From: CAKVOD01 sp964606505
GTDB lineage: Bacteria > Bacillota > Clostridia > Christensenellales > UBA1242
Assembly: GCA_964606505.1 (NCBI GenBank)
Contig: CAZSGM010000002.1
Span: 62,001 to 126,000, forward strand
Direction of reading: 5' to 3'
DNA length: 64,000 nt
Under the pieces are notes generated by a model. The model ran no database searches. It saw only the letters and a program-made list of their open reading frames with translations, and was not told where the DNA came from. Position numbers and translations under genes: made by a program. Below are positions 27,446 to 38,400 of the stretch, piece after piece (the first letter of the stretch is position 1; the number at the start of each line of letters is the position of its first letter).

Positions 27446-29639
27446 ATGAATAGAAAAATGATTATGCTTGGGGGGGGGGGGGTATTTAGCCTCTAAAAAT
27501 GGCAGTATACCCGCACAAAATGAGGGGTATACCTGCAGAAATGAGCAAGTTCATTGTCAAAACTCCAAATGTTCGGCTAAAATGTTACAAAATGTGCGAA
27601 AGCGCAAAACACGCGCAAAGCACATCTATAAGACCGCCTTATCGGTCAAAGCAAAAACACTACCCACGACACAACTGTGCCTGTGGTTTTTGTTGTTGTG
27701 TACAGTAGTAGTTTTAACACTAACGCCAATATTTGGAGCGCGGAAACCGCAAGTTGACGCGGGTCAATCAAACGAAGGAACACAGTTTACAAATGCCCCT
27801 TGGGTGCAAGTGAACGGGGGTAACGCGTTGTTTGTTAGAGACACAAGCGGGAATTGTAGTATTAACGGAGAAACGCTTTACGACCTACTATTGCAAGTGA
27901 ACAAATCTCAAGTTTGGAACGGATACAAAACGGAAACTTCAACTAATAATTCTGCTATTAGTGCAGGTCAAAATGTCTACTATCTTTCCGCAAAGAACTT
28001 TGGGAAATTAAATGACGGATCTGCGAGCGCCAACGGCGGGACTGCAAACGCAAATGCTTCGGGCAACGCGCAATTGCAAGTAAAGTTGTTTAATGGTGCA
28101 GCTTTAAATAATTCAAACATAAACAGTGCCTCAACTGTATTATGGCAGGCAGTTTATCGTTCAATGGGGTCAACGGGTGATGTGCTTACGTTGTATATGA
28201 ATGATATTTATTGTGATAATGTATGTTTTGATAATACGTCGCCACACTATGGGTATTATGGAGGTAGCAACCTAAGAGAAGTTGTGAATTCAACATATAA
28301 TGCGTTAAAATCAATGTATTCAATATTAGATAATTATATTGTTGCTCCTCAAAATATTCCGGGGTTATGGCAAAGTAGTGCGTATCAAACAGGATCCGAT
28401 AAAAGCCAAACTTCTTATACTTCAGGTGCAAGTCTAGCGGGGATAGGGAGCGATTGCGATTCGATAAACAATGGGTTGGATGGATTGACTAACAATACTG
28501 AAGGTACGCAAAAAGTACTACACAGCGATTGGACATCCACAGCCGCTACGACAAACACATACAGCGATAAACTTTGGGTGCCAAGCAACTACGAAGCAAT
28601 GTACAAGGATAACACTGTGGATGGCGATGTGAGTTGGGTAAATAGTTCAGGTATTGACGGTGGAGTTAACTATTTCCCCAATGCGGGACTCAATAATGCA
28701 ACAAGTGGCGCTTATAGCGACGGACGTAGTGGATTGTGGGAATTAAATGGATATGACCGCGCATGCAGTTGGATGGCGTGGTTGCGTTCTGGCTATTCAA
28801 ACCATAGTGATAGTGCACGCGGTGTTTACACTAGTGGGGGGTATTATGGCGGTCAAGCAAGTATAGCAAATGTTGGGGCAAGGGCGGCGCTCCATCTCAA
28901 TCTGGGCTCGCTTGCAAGTCAAACACTTACAAAAATATCTCCTAGTATGAATGTATCCTTAGGCGGGAGCAATTCAAGTCCAATTATTAGTGGATATGAC
29001 CAAACATTGCAAACTGTTCAACCTGCATTTAACTATTCAAATTATGTAATACCAAATTCAACTGATACAAGCAAAGGCAAAAGAAAAATAACATTTGGAG
29101 CGGGCTCCACAACGATAAATTCATTTACACTTCAACAGGGTAGCACGAGTCGAACTATAAATATTTCGCGAACAGGCGGTAACGGGACAAAAGAGTCAAC
29201 AGGTTTATGCGACTACTCGTATACCTATACAAATGGGCAATTAGTTATCACTATATCAGACGTGAGTAGCACAGGCACGCTAAATGTGCAAGCTAATCTT
29301 AATGTTTCAGACCCAATCCTCAATCTCAAAGTAACCAACAGCGCGCCGAACAGTTTGTTGGTGCTAGCCCTTATGAACGGAACAACTAAACTTGGGGAGT
29401 ACGGCTTCGTGTACAGTGGCGGCGAACAAACGGTCAGCATAACACTTCCTAAAAACGCAACAATCAAAATACTTGCAACCAAACCGTTTGGCAGCCGCGT
29501 TAGGTTTGTCTTGGACGGGACTGACCTCAACCCAACAGGTGTAACAAGTTATCAAGTTTCAAGTGGTTCATCAGACGTCCAAAACCTCGTGGTAACCCTC
29601 ACAGGCGACGGCAGTTGGAGTAACTCAATTGTAATATAA
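27446..29639 (+). CDS. G-tract surface protein 1 (DUF6273-like), frameshifted OFF as assembled
   Basis: The only start with a proper ribosome binding site (GGAGGAAATTCTA-ATG) is 27446, but with 13 G at 27470-27482 that frame ends after 16 codons, at TAA 27494. Removing one G (or adding two) joins it to the long frame that stays open to 29639, about 730 residues. The protein then has a basic N-region, a membrane/signal segment (LCLWFLLLCTVVVLTLTPIFGA), a variable ectodomain and a DUF6273-like segment (SGLWELNGYDRACSWMAWLRSGYS ... ARAALHLNLGSL, given in two parts). The C-terminal module, conserved in its paralogue, contains TNSAPNSLLVLALMNGT. TTG 27468 opens the long frame but has no site. Its role is probably surface adhesion or antigenic variation (inference). 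Confidence 0.82.
27470..27482 (+). repeat. G13 homopolymer in codons 9-13 of surface protein 1
   Basis: Thirteen consecutive G, 24 bases after the A of the start codon. Twelve or fifteen G would restore the long frame. This is the classic position and type of repeat for slipped-strand phase variation. Homopolymer length in a short-read assembly may be a consensus of a mixed population or an error. Confidence 0.9.
27484..27780 (+). repeat. Conserved 5' cassette, copy 1
   Basis: About 297 bp just after the G tract matches 61856-62152 with only about five substitutions that I can count and no indels. It covers the cytosolic N-region and the membrane segment. Past 27780 the two genes diverge quickly, so the cassette has been homogenised or recently copied. 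Confidence 0.9.
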
Positions 29640-29982
29640 TGGTTAAAATATAATAAAACAATTTTTAAAGTATTTGAATATATAAGTTAAGTAATAGTTA
29701 TGTTGCAAGTGAAGTATGTGAGTTTTTAATACAAATTGCTTGTAAAATTCCATTTTATGAAAATTTAGTTTTAAAATAAATAAATTCATTTATTTATGTG
29801 TACTTAATTAATTGATTATTAAAATTTGCCTAAGTTAAGTTGCATTTTTTGTAGATAAATGTTATTATAAGTTTGTTGTTATTATTTTATTTAATAAATA
29901 TCAATTAGTAAACATAATTAAATAAACAATAATTAACAAACATAATTGCGATAAATTAAAATGCAAAATAAAGGCGGAGTAT
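29640..29982. other. AT-rich intergenic region
   Basis: About 340 bp of very AT-rich DNA. I see no gene, tRNA or convincing terminator. A weak TTGCAT element near 29840 with an AT-rich -10 region may drive the DUF362 gene. Confidence 0.5.
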
Positions 29983-31209
29983 ATGGAAAAAGTTGTTTCA
30001 CTTGTTGCTTGCGACGAGTATGAGGAAGAGGAAGTTTTTGAGGCGGTAAAGAGTGCGGTTGATAAAATCGGCGGGATTGAAAGTTATGTAAAGGCGGGGC
30101 AGAAAGTTGCGATTAAGGCAAACCTGTTAATGAAAGCGACGCCTGAGAAATGCGCGACGACGCACCCATTTGTTGTTGCTGCAATCGGAAGGCTTTGCAA
30201 GGGGGTTGGAGCGGAGGTTGTCATTGTCGACAGCGCGGGAGGCCCATTTACGTCGGGGTATATGAACAGTATTTACAAGGCAAGCGGGCTTGAGGAAATT
30301 GCGCAAAAGTACGACTTGCAACTGAACGAAAACTTTGATTTTGTGTCAGTAGAAAATCCAAACGGTGTGGTCGGGAAGAAGTTTGATATTTTGCAAACTC
30401 TCAGCGACACGGACGTAATCATTAACGCGTGCAAGTTGAAAACTCACGCCTTTGCAGGGTTCACCAACGCTGTTAAAAATATGTTTGGCGCAATCCCTGG
30501 GTTAACAAAGGTCGAAATGCACGGCAAGTATAGGGATATTAACACCTTTTGCGACTTTTTGTTTGATATTCACACATATTTTGGCGACAAACTCTGCCTC
30601 AACATTAGCGACGCGGTTTGGGGGATGGAAGGCGAGGGGCCTAGCAACGGCACGCCAAGGAAAATCGGCGTAATTATGGCGTCAAGCAGCGCAAGTGCCC
30701 TAGATGTTGTCAGCGTCAAACTCATTAACGCGGATATGGCTGTTATGCCAACCATCCAACGCGGGCTTGAGCGCGGCTTTCTTGATAACCTAGACGTTGA
30801 CGTCGTCGGCGACGATTTGCAGGCGTTTGTGGTTAAAGATTTCCAAAACATAACGCCAAATGTTTTGAAGCCATACGCAAACTACGTGCCGCAGTGTATG
30901 CAAAAGTTTGTTCACAACATTATGACGCAGCGTCCGAACATTAACCACAAGCATTGTCGAGGCTGCGGCAAGTGTTTCGAGCATTGCCCCGTCAAAGCGA
31001 TTTCAATGGTAACCCAAAAGAATGGCAGAAAGGTCGCTAAAATTGACTACGACAAGTGTATTAGGTGTTTTTGCTGCCAAGAATTGTGTCCGTTTGGCGT
31101 TATCAAGATAAAATCGGGGCTAATTTATAAAATAGTGCACAAAGGCGCTAAGAAACGCAGAAAGACTGATAAAATTGAGAGCAAAACTGAAAATTTAAGC
31201 CAAAAGTAG
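29983..31209 (+). CDS. DUF362 domain protein with two 4Fe-4S clusters
   Basis: 408 residues. The first 300 form a DUF362 domain (VAIKANLLMKATPEKCATTHP, DSAGGPF, INACKLKTHAFAGFTNAVKNMFG). Two ferredoxin-type motifs follow: CRGCGKCFEHCP and CIRCFCCQELCP, each able to hold a [4Fe-4S] cluster. The end is short and Lys-rich. Such proteins are widespread in anaerobes and presumed to be electron-transfer or redox enzymes; the reaction is not known. It is soluble, with no signal peptide. The ATG follows GGCGGAG. It stands alone between two secreted-protein loci, and an Fe-S assembly pair lies 9 kb downstream. Confidence 0.9.
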   Translation: MEKVVSLVACDEYEEEEVFEAVKSAVDKIGGIESYVKAGQKVAIKANLLMKATPEKCATTHPFVVAAIGRLCKGVGAEVVIVDSAGGPFTSGYMNSIYKASGLEEIAQKYDLQLNENFDFVSVENPNGVVGKKFDILQTLSDTDVIINACKLKTHAFAGFTNAVKNMFGAIPGLTKVEMHGKYRDINTFCDFLFDIHTYFGDKLCLNISDAVWGMEGEGPSNGTPRKIGVIMASSSASALDVVSVKLINADMAVMPTIQRGLERGFLDNLDVDVVGDDLQAFVVKDFQNITPNVLKPYANYVPQCMQKFVHNIMTQRPNINHKHCRGCGKCFEHCPVKAISMVTQKNGRKVAKIDYDKCIRCFCCQELCPFGVIKIKSGLIYKIVHKGAKKRRKTDKIESKTENLSQK

Positions 31210-31289
31210 GGATTGACAGTTGAAGTAAAGAACAAATGTTCTTGTTTTTATAAAAAATGTAAAAAATATACAAAATTTTAGTAAAGTTA

Positions 31290-31318
31290 TTGACTTTATT
31301 TGTAGAAAATTATATAAT
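31290..31318 (+). promoter_or_regulatory. Promoter of the giant-repeat-protein operon
   Basis: TTGACT (31290-31295), 17-bp spacer, TATAAT (31313-31318), about 135 bp before the first gene of the pair. Confidence 0.75.
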
Positions 31319-31453
31319 TATCTAACAGTATATATAATATAAATATTATATATGCTTTTTTAGTTTAAAACAATCTAAAAATGCTGTGGAATTTTAAAGT
31401 AAAAGTTATAAAATAGAACAAAATATAAATTTTAATAAGGGTAAACACCAATT

Positions 31454-32368
31454 ATGGGTAAGACGAAAATAAAAGAAAAGAAACCTTTTGAATTTACAAA
31501 GAAGAGCATTATCGCTTTAATCTTTGTTTCAATAGCAGGCATTATGACGGGGATATTCGTAGGAGGCTTTTTTCTCGGAGGTCCCCAAGTTGACTACTCG
31601 CAGTATAGTGAGGCGGAACTAAGGGACGCAAATGTTGCTTCACTTTCACAAACGGCGGAGGGCAAGCTTCCAACAAACTTTAAGTCGTTTGAGGTTTTTG
31701 AAATCGCCGAGTATCGCCTGTTTACGCACGGTAGCGTTTATATTTATGGCACGGGAAAGATTGACACAATTGCCAGCCAAGACATATTGAGTATCAAGGC
31801 GTACGAAAATGGAATGTACTACAAAGAGAGTATAAGTAAGGGTCTTAAGAGTGTCGGCGAGCGCGACTATTTTCAAGAAGGTCAAGCGTCAGTCGATTAC
31901 CACACAGCGTCAGGAATTACGGATAAACTTACCGCGGATTGGAGTGTTAAGAAAAACAAAACACTTGAAGAGTTTTGCACGGATAATGGGGTTCCTGTAA
32001 ACGCGTTCACTCCTTACATTGTTTCGGAAAAAACTCTTGCAGTAGATTACAAGGATGGCGGAGTTAAGGAAATAAAACTTGAAAACGGGCAAACCGCTTA
32101 TGAGTTTGCACTTGAACTTGACCCAATATTTAGCGTTTTGAACTATGTTAAGCAAATGCGAAACATTTCGCAACTTTCAAGCTACCCAGTCTTTGATTCA
32201 ATTAAACTTACTTGCGTAGTTGATGCGTCGTTTAAGTTCTTAACCATAGATACGGTTGAAAAATACTCGGTCAACTATATGGGTATCAATGCGGCTTGTA
32301 CGGGAACGCTGTTTGAAACCTTTGAATACGGGAAAGAAAATGTTATCCCTGTTACCGTCCCCAAATGA
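31454..32368 (+). CDS. Membrane-anchored hypothetical protein, partner of the giant repeat protein
   Basis: 304 residues: a basic cytosolic start (KTKIKEKKPFEFTKKS), one membrane helix (IIALIFVSIAGIMTGIFVGGFFLGG), then an extracytoplasmic domain of about 260 residues. That domain alternates beta strands, e.g. SIKAYENGMYYKES and AYEFALELDPIFSVLNYVKQM, and ends in VDASFKFLTIDTVEKYSVNYMGI. This recalls the half-barrel LolA/LppX-like lipoprotein families, but no diagnostic motif allows a firm call. It lies 36 bp upstream of the giant gene under one promoter, so the two products probably work together at the outer face of the membrane. Confidence 0.75.
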   Translation: MGKTKIKEKKPFEFTKKSIIALIFVSIAGIMTGIFVGGFFLGGPQVDYSQYSEAELRDANVASLSQTAEGKLPTNFKSFEVFEIAEYRLFTHGSVYIYGTGKIDTIASQDILSIKAYENGMYYKESISKGLKSVGERDYFQEGQASVDYHTASGITDKLTADWSVKKNKTLEEFCTDNGVPVNAFTPYIVSEKTLAVDYKDGGVKEIKLENGQTAYEFALELDPIFSVLNYVKQMRNISQLSSYPVFDSIKLTCVVDASFKFLTIDTVEKYSVNYMGINAACTGTLFETFEYGKENVIPVTVPK

Positions 32369-32404
32369 TATGCTTGCGGGTTTTGCAATTTTATGAGGTA
32401 AAAA

Positions 32405-35400
32405 ATGAGAAAATTTCTAGTTTACATATTAACTTATGTAGTGATGCTGATGTCAGGCGTCGGGGGCGTGTTGTTGTTCACTGACCAGACTGTTCCAACG
32501 CGCGCAATTCAGCAGGCGGAGCCATCCGCGCTCGATAAAGTCGTCGGGAACATAATGTCCGCTTCCGCGTTAACGGTTGGCGGGGAGTTTGAGCTAAAAG
32601 AGGGCGAAACCCATTTAGCGAATGTTACAGTGCAAGTCAATATGGACTTGATTGACGGTTTTAATAAATTCAACATTGACGGAAGCGTTGAGATTGAAAG
32701 GGACAGCGCGTCGCTTTTGATTGAGTTTGCGTATGTTGAAGATAAAATTTATTTGAACTTGCTCGGCGCGAAATATCAAGCAACGACCGACGACATCGGC
32801 GGGCTTATAGGAGTGCTTGGCTCAGCGCTTTCAGGCGTCTTGCCTGAGGTTGACCTAAGTTCTATGCTTGATGTCAACGCGCTTATGGGGCTTATGGAAA
32901 ACATAACCGAGGAGCAGGGCGAAACGAGCAATGTTTTAAAATTGGAAACACCTGTCGGCAATATAACAATTATGACCGATAAGGAATACAACATTCAAAG
33001 TATTGATATTCCAACGATTGCAATCGACGCAACGCACACTCTAATTCCAAAGGTTGATTTAGAGGCAAAGCAAGAGCATGTTGGCGTATCTAAACCTGAT
33101 AACGGCGAAACATACGCGGACGCAAGCGAGCAGTTTGAGGTTTTGAGCGCATTGATCAACACGATTTCGTCGCCATTTAACGCTGACTTGAGTATTTTAG
33201 GGCAGCAAAGCGTATTAACATACGACAAAACCAACCTAAAATTGATGTCCTCAATTAATAATGTGGATTTATTTGCTGCTTATTACGACAGCGCGGTCTA
33301 TTTTAATGTCGGGACTTTGGGCGTTAAGTGCGCAGGCGAGGATGTTGCAGCGCTAAAACAATTTATTAGCGACAATTTTGATTTGCCAAACATTGAAGCG
33401 CAGGAAGTGCTTGCAGTGCTTGTTGAAAAAATCAAAACAATTGACCTATCGGCGATTACACTTGACTTTTTGAATCAAATCGTTGTTGACGATAATGGCT
33501 GCCTCACATTTGAGTATCAAGAATTTGCTCTTAAAGTTACAGTTGTGGATGCAAAAATTGCGACTGCAAAAATCGCATACAATGGGTATGAGGTAAACTG
33601 CGCGTTTAGTTACAGCAATGTTACTCCTATTGAAAAACCTGCAGGCGAATACTTGGCTGTTGCGCAAGTAACTGAACTTGCACAGGCAGGACTTAACACG
33701 GTTAAATCGGATGACTTGAACGCAGTTGTAACAGTGAAAGTTGGTGAAAACAACTTTACTGCTAACGTAAATTACGCGTTTAACGGCGGGGGTGTTTACT
33801 TAAGTGCGGCAACCAAAATTGCGGACAACGACATTTCAATCGTATTTACAAATGGCACAGCTTATCTTACATATCAGGGCGTAAAAATAAAAGCGAACAA
33901 GCAAACACTTGAAAATGTTTGCAGCCACTTTGGCTTAAATTTGCCACAAGTGCAAGACGCACAAATAACAGAAGAGCAAAAGCAGGCAATTTTGGGTATC
34001 CTTGCGAAAGGGCTTGAAATCGTTTCAAACACACAAGTTTCTATGCAAAACAACATTTTGAGCGTCCTCAACGCGGGATTTGCGATGGATGTTACACTTG
34101 CAGACGAAAAATTTGCAAAACTTGCCGTAAATTATGACGATATTGAAGTAGAAGCAAATATTACTTACAGTAATTTTACACAAAAAACAATCACCGATGC
34201 CGACTATGTTGACGCTTACACATTGCTAAAAACAGTTGAAAATGTTGTTACTCAAGTGCAAAACGGAGTGTTTGTAGAGTTCACATTGAACTATCAAGGC
34301 GTGAGTGCTAATGGTGTTTTGAATTATAAGGACGACAATATTTCAGCGCAAATTGATGTTGCGTACGGCGATTATAGCGCGCGCGTAACGATTGTGGGCG
34401 AGCAGATTTTTGTTACCGCGCTCGGGGCAAAGGTTAAGATTGCGTTTAGCGACTTTGCTGACGTTTCAGACTTAATGGATAAGTTTGGCGTTACAATGCA
34501 GGCGGTTACGGTTGACAAAGAGGCTGTTTTGGGACTTGTCAATGCACTGTATGTTGTGTACAATGGCGTGCAACTTAGTGTTACTTACGACGGCGCGAGT
34601 GTGGAACTTGCCATTGTTGGCGAGAAGTTGCAGGGATTGACTGTTGTGGGGAACGATCAACCTATATTCGATTTGAATATTCTTGATAGCGAAACGGTTG
34701 TTACGGTTGAAAACGCTGACGATTACTTCAGTGTGGCTGAGTTGTTACAGGTTGTTGAACCAGTGCTTAACACGATAGGGTCTAACTACTTTAGCGGAAC
34801 GGCAGTAGTTAAGGTTGACGTAAACAACCAACTTATTGAGGCGAACATTGACTACAAGGTAACACTTGTAGACGGGCAGGTTAAGGCAAGTGCAAAAGTT
34901 AGTGTTTATGGAATAGAAGCCAACATCTATTACGAAAACAACATTGTATACGTACAAGTTGGAACGGTTGCAGTAAGCGCAAACATTAACGAACTAGATA
35001 AATTAATTAACTTTATTGAAACAAACTTTGACGTTGTACTCACTCAAACAACGGGAACAACTGCAGAAGGAACAACGGGCGCAACGGTTGAGGGAACAGC
35101 ACAAGCGCAAAGCGTTGTAGAGATTGTTAAGGCAGTACTTACTATGCTTGAGGTTAACGACCTAAGTTTTGTAAATACATTGGTTGTTACAGAAAACAGC
35201 GTTTCAATGCAGTTTGGTAAACTCGGGTTGCAAATTGGATACGGCGAAACAATTACAATCGTTGACCTTAGCGTTAACGAACTCGCAGTTGATAGCGTAA
35301 ACATTGATAGCGCAAGCGTGGAACTCACGCTAAGCACAAGTGAGTTTGTGCTCGCAAAACCAACTTGCACATTTGTTGACATTAACGACATAATAACAGT

Positions 35401-38400
35401 TGCGGACGCGGCAATTAATACTTACCGCAGCAACGCAATTAGCGGACAAATTGAGTTGCAAGTAATGGACGGAGTTATCCCAGTAGACGGACTCGCGCCA
35501 GAAGATTTGCACTTTGTCATTGACTACAACTACTCATACAACGGCGGAAGCATTAGATTAGACGCAAAAACTACAATTTTTGGCAGTGAACTCAAAGTTG
35601 TATTGGTAGATAACACAATCTACGTAACTTACCAAGGAATAAAAGTGTTCTCAACACTTAGCGACCTTGCAGGGTATATGCCAACAACAACGGAACCTAC
35701 AGCAGAGCAAATCATTGCGTTGGTTAGAGAAGTTGTTAATAGCGTAACACTTGCTTACAGCGACAACACCTTGACAGTAGCAGGAAGTTACCAAGACTTG
35801 CTCAACAACGCAAGCGTTAGCGTTACAGCAAACANNNNNNNNNNNNNNNNNNNNNNNNNNNNNNNNNNNNNNNNNNNNNNNNNNNNNNNNNNNNNNNNNN
35901 NNNNNNNNNNNNNNNNNNNNNNNNNNNNNNNNNNGCGCAAGCGTAAATGTTAACGATTACCTTACCGCAAGCGTAACCTTGCAAAACACAAGGTGCGACA
36001 TTGACACAACAACAAGCGGTTACTTTGATATAATCGCATTGCTACCATTTGTTGAGCCATTTATTGATGGTTATCTCAGCGGAATGTTTGGGCAAATCAG
36101 CGCGAATGTTCCACAAGTTCAAAGTGTTTTGGGCGAAATTAATTGCAACTACATTTTTAATAATGACGGCGTGCAATTGACGACAACCTTGCTTGGTCAA
36201 AGCGTTATCTTGGCAGTTACCAGCGGGCAAGCGTACGTTCAAATAAACGAACTCAAGTATGGATTTAACCTCAATAACATCGGCGAGATTGTTGACTTGA
36301 TTTGTACGGAATTTGGTATTACAATGCGGGCAACGCAAGCTAAGCAGGCGCGTCAGACAGCAGCGGAAAGTTCGTCAATTTTGGACGACATAACGCTTGG
36401 CGACATCAAATTTGACTTGCTTGGCGACAACAGTTTGCAGATTTCCTACAAAGATTTTGTTATTGCCATTAACATTAGCGGAACAACCAGCGTTGACTTT
36501 GAGTACAGCGGCATAACGCTTTCAATGACGCAGCAAGTTGGCGCAAAGAGTTTCACGGTCGAAAACACCGAAAACTTCTTGCCAATTGAGGGCGTAATCA
36601 ACAAAGCTAGTTCGGTTTACTCCGTTATCGGCAATGGGCAAGTTGCGTTCGACTTAGCGTTTGCTTACAACGATATTCAAGTAGCGGGCAGCGCGTGTGT
36701 TGACTTTGGAACTGTGCTTTCGACGGGCAACCTTGCAGACTTAAAAGTTAGCGCAAACTTGAGCGCGTTTGGCAAACAAATTGTTCTAACAGTAATTAAC
36801 GAAACGATATTTGTTGACTTCGACGGTGCAAAATTCAAATGCGCGTTCGGAGACTTCCAAACAATTCTAAATTGGGTTGAAACAGAGTTCGGCGTTTCAG
36901 TTGACATTAGCGGCGCAATGCAGTTTGACCTCAATACATTGATTAGCAAACTTTCACAACCTAATGCAGATAAAATTGATATTGCAACCTCGCTTGTTAA
37001 CGCAAGCATTGAGTTTGCAAACAACGAATTGAGTGCAATTAATCTTGAAAAAGACGCCATTAGCGCAACAATTACGCTAAGTAACTCATTTGCAGAAATC
37101 AGCAGTATAGCTGCAGAAAATTACAGCAATGTTGTCGATTTACTGCCAGTATGTAGCAGAATTTTGCAAGTATACAACTCAAAAGCAGTTGCTCTTGACG
37201 CGGAAATTATTGTAAAATTGTTTGGGTATGACCAAACTGTATTGGTAGGCGCTGTGGTTGACTTTAACAGCACAATCAAGGTTGATTTAAATGTTGAACT
37301 CAACGGCGTTTCGCTCGAGGTTTATGTTCGCGGCAGCACAATATTTATCAATTTTGCAGGCTTGAAAATCCAGTTTGTAGAAAGCGATTTGTTGAAGATT
37401 GTTGACTTCGCGAACAGTAATTTCAACGCAAATTTGATTGCTCCGGCACAAAGCACAACCGAAGGCAATATGATTATTGACTTCATTAACAAAAACTTCA
37501 ACTTAGGTTTCACAATTCCATTTATGGGCGAAACAGATGTTGATTTTGCAAACTTTGACGCAAACAAAATTACTGACTTGCTTGGTGGCATTGATTTGGG
37601 AATTTTGGGCAAGTTTGCTTTGGCTAACAATTTGTTTACAATAGATGTTGGTGCGGTCAACGCTCAACTCAATATTGAAAACATCTTGGATGCGGTTGTT
37701 ACTTACAATGACCTAAAGGTTAGCGCAACGGTAAACGCAATCGGGACAGCGGCAGTGCTCAGTTCGGTTGCAGCAAACGACTTTGCGACAGTTGAGGAAA
37801 TTTTAAACACCGTTCAAAACATAATCAACACCTTAAACGAAAACAAATACACAGTTAACGCAAGTACTCAAGTTTATAACGGCGAAACAATGCGTTTCGA
37901 CGGAAACATCAATGCGAGCCTTGACTTAACTAACACGCAAAAACTCTTCCACGGCTTTGCACAACTTACGGGAGAAATGGATATTGCTGTATCCCTTGAC
38001 TATGACGGCGAGTACATTTATGTTGACTACAGTGGTTTGAAACTCAAAATCCACCAAAACAGCATTAAGGAAATTGCGGGAATTGTTTTGGCGCTGTTTG
38101 GGTACGACATCAGTAGTATGGATATATTTAATGATGTCAATACGGATATGAATATTGGTAACCTTCAAAATATTATGCCTACAATTGATTTCGGAAATCC
38201 ACTTGATGTTTTAAAGATTTTCAAGAGTATCAACTACAGCAACGGCGATTTCACTATCGGACTTGACGGAAAGAAGATTAGCGGAAACGAAAACGCTCAA
38301 ACAATGACTCTCAATATCGGGACGGAGAACAATAGGTTGAACCACTTCGATTTGAACAACATCTATACGGGCGTTACATCGACCGAATACTTCAACCTCA

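Noticed and set aside
27468..27470. TTG as the real start of surface protein 1
   Set aside because: It has no ribosome binding site, whereas ATG 27446 has an excellent one that is identical in the paralogue, where it is in frame.
35834..35979. A true frameshift or two separate giant genes around 35.9 kb
   Set aside because: The frame change coincides with a 100-N placeholder gap. The translation on both sides continues the same repeat pattern, and no stop, start or ribosome binding site is seen.
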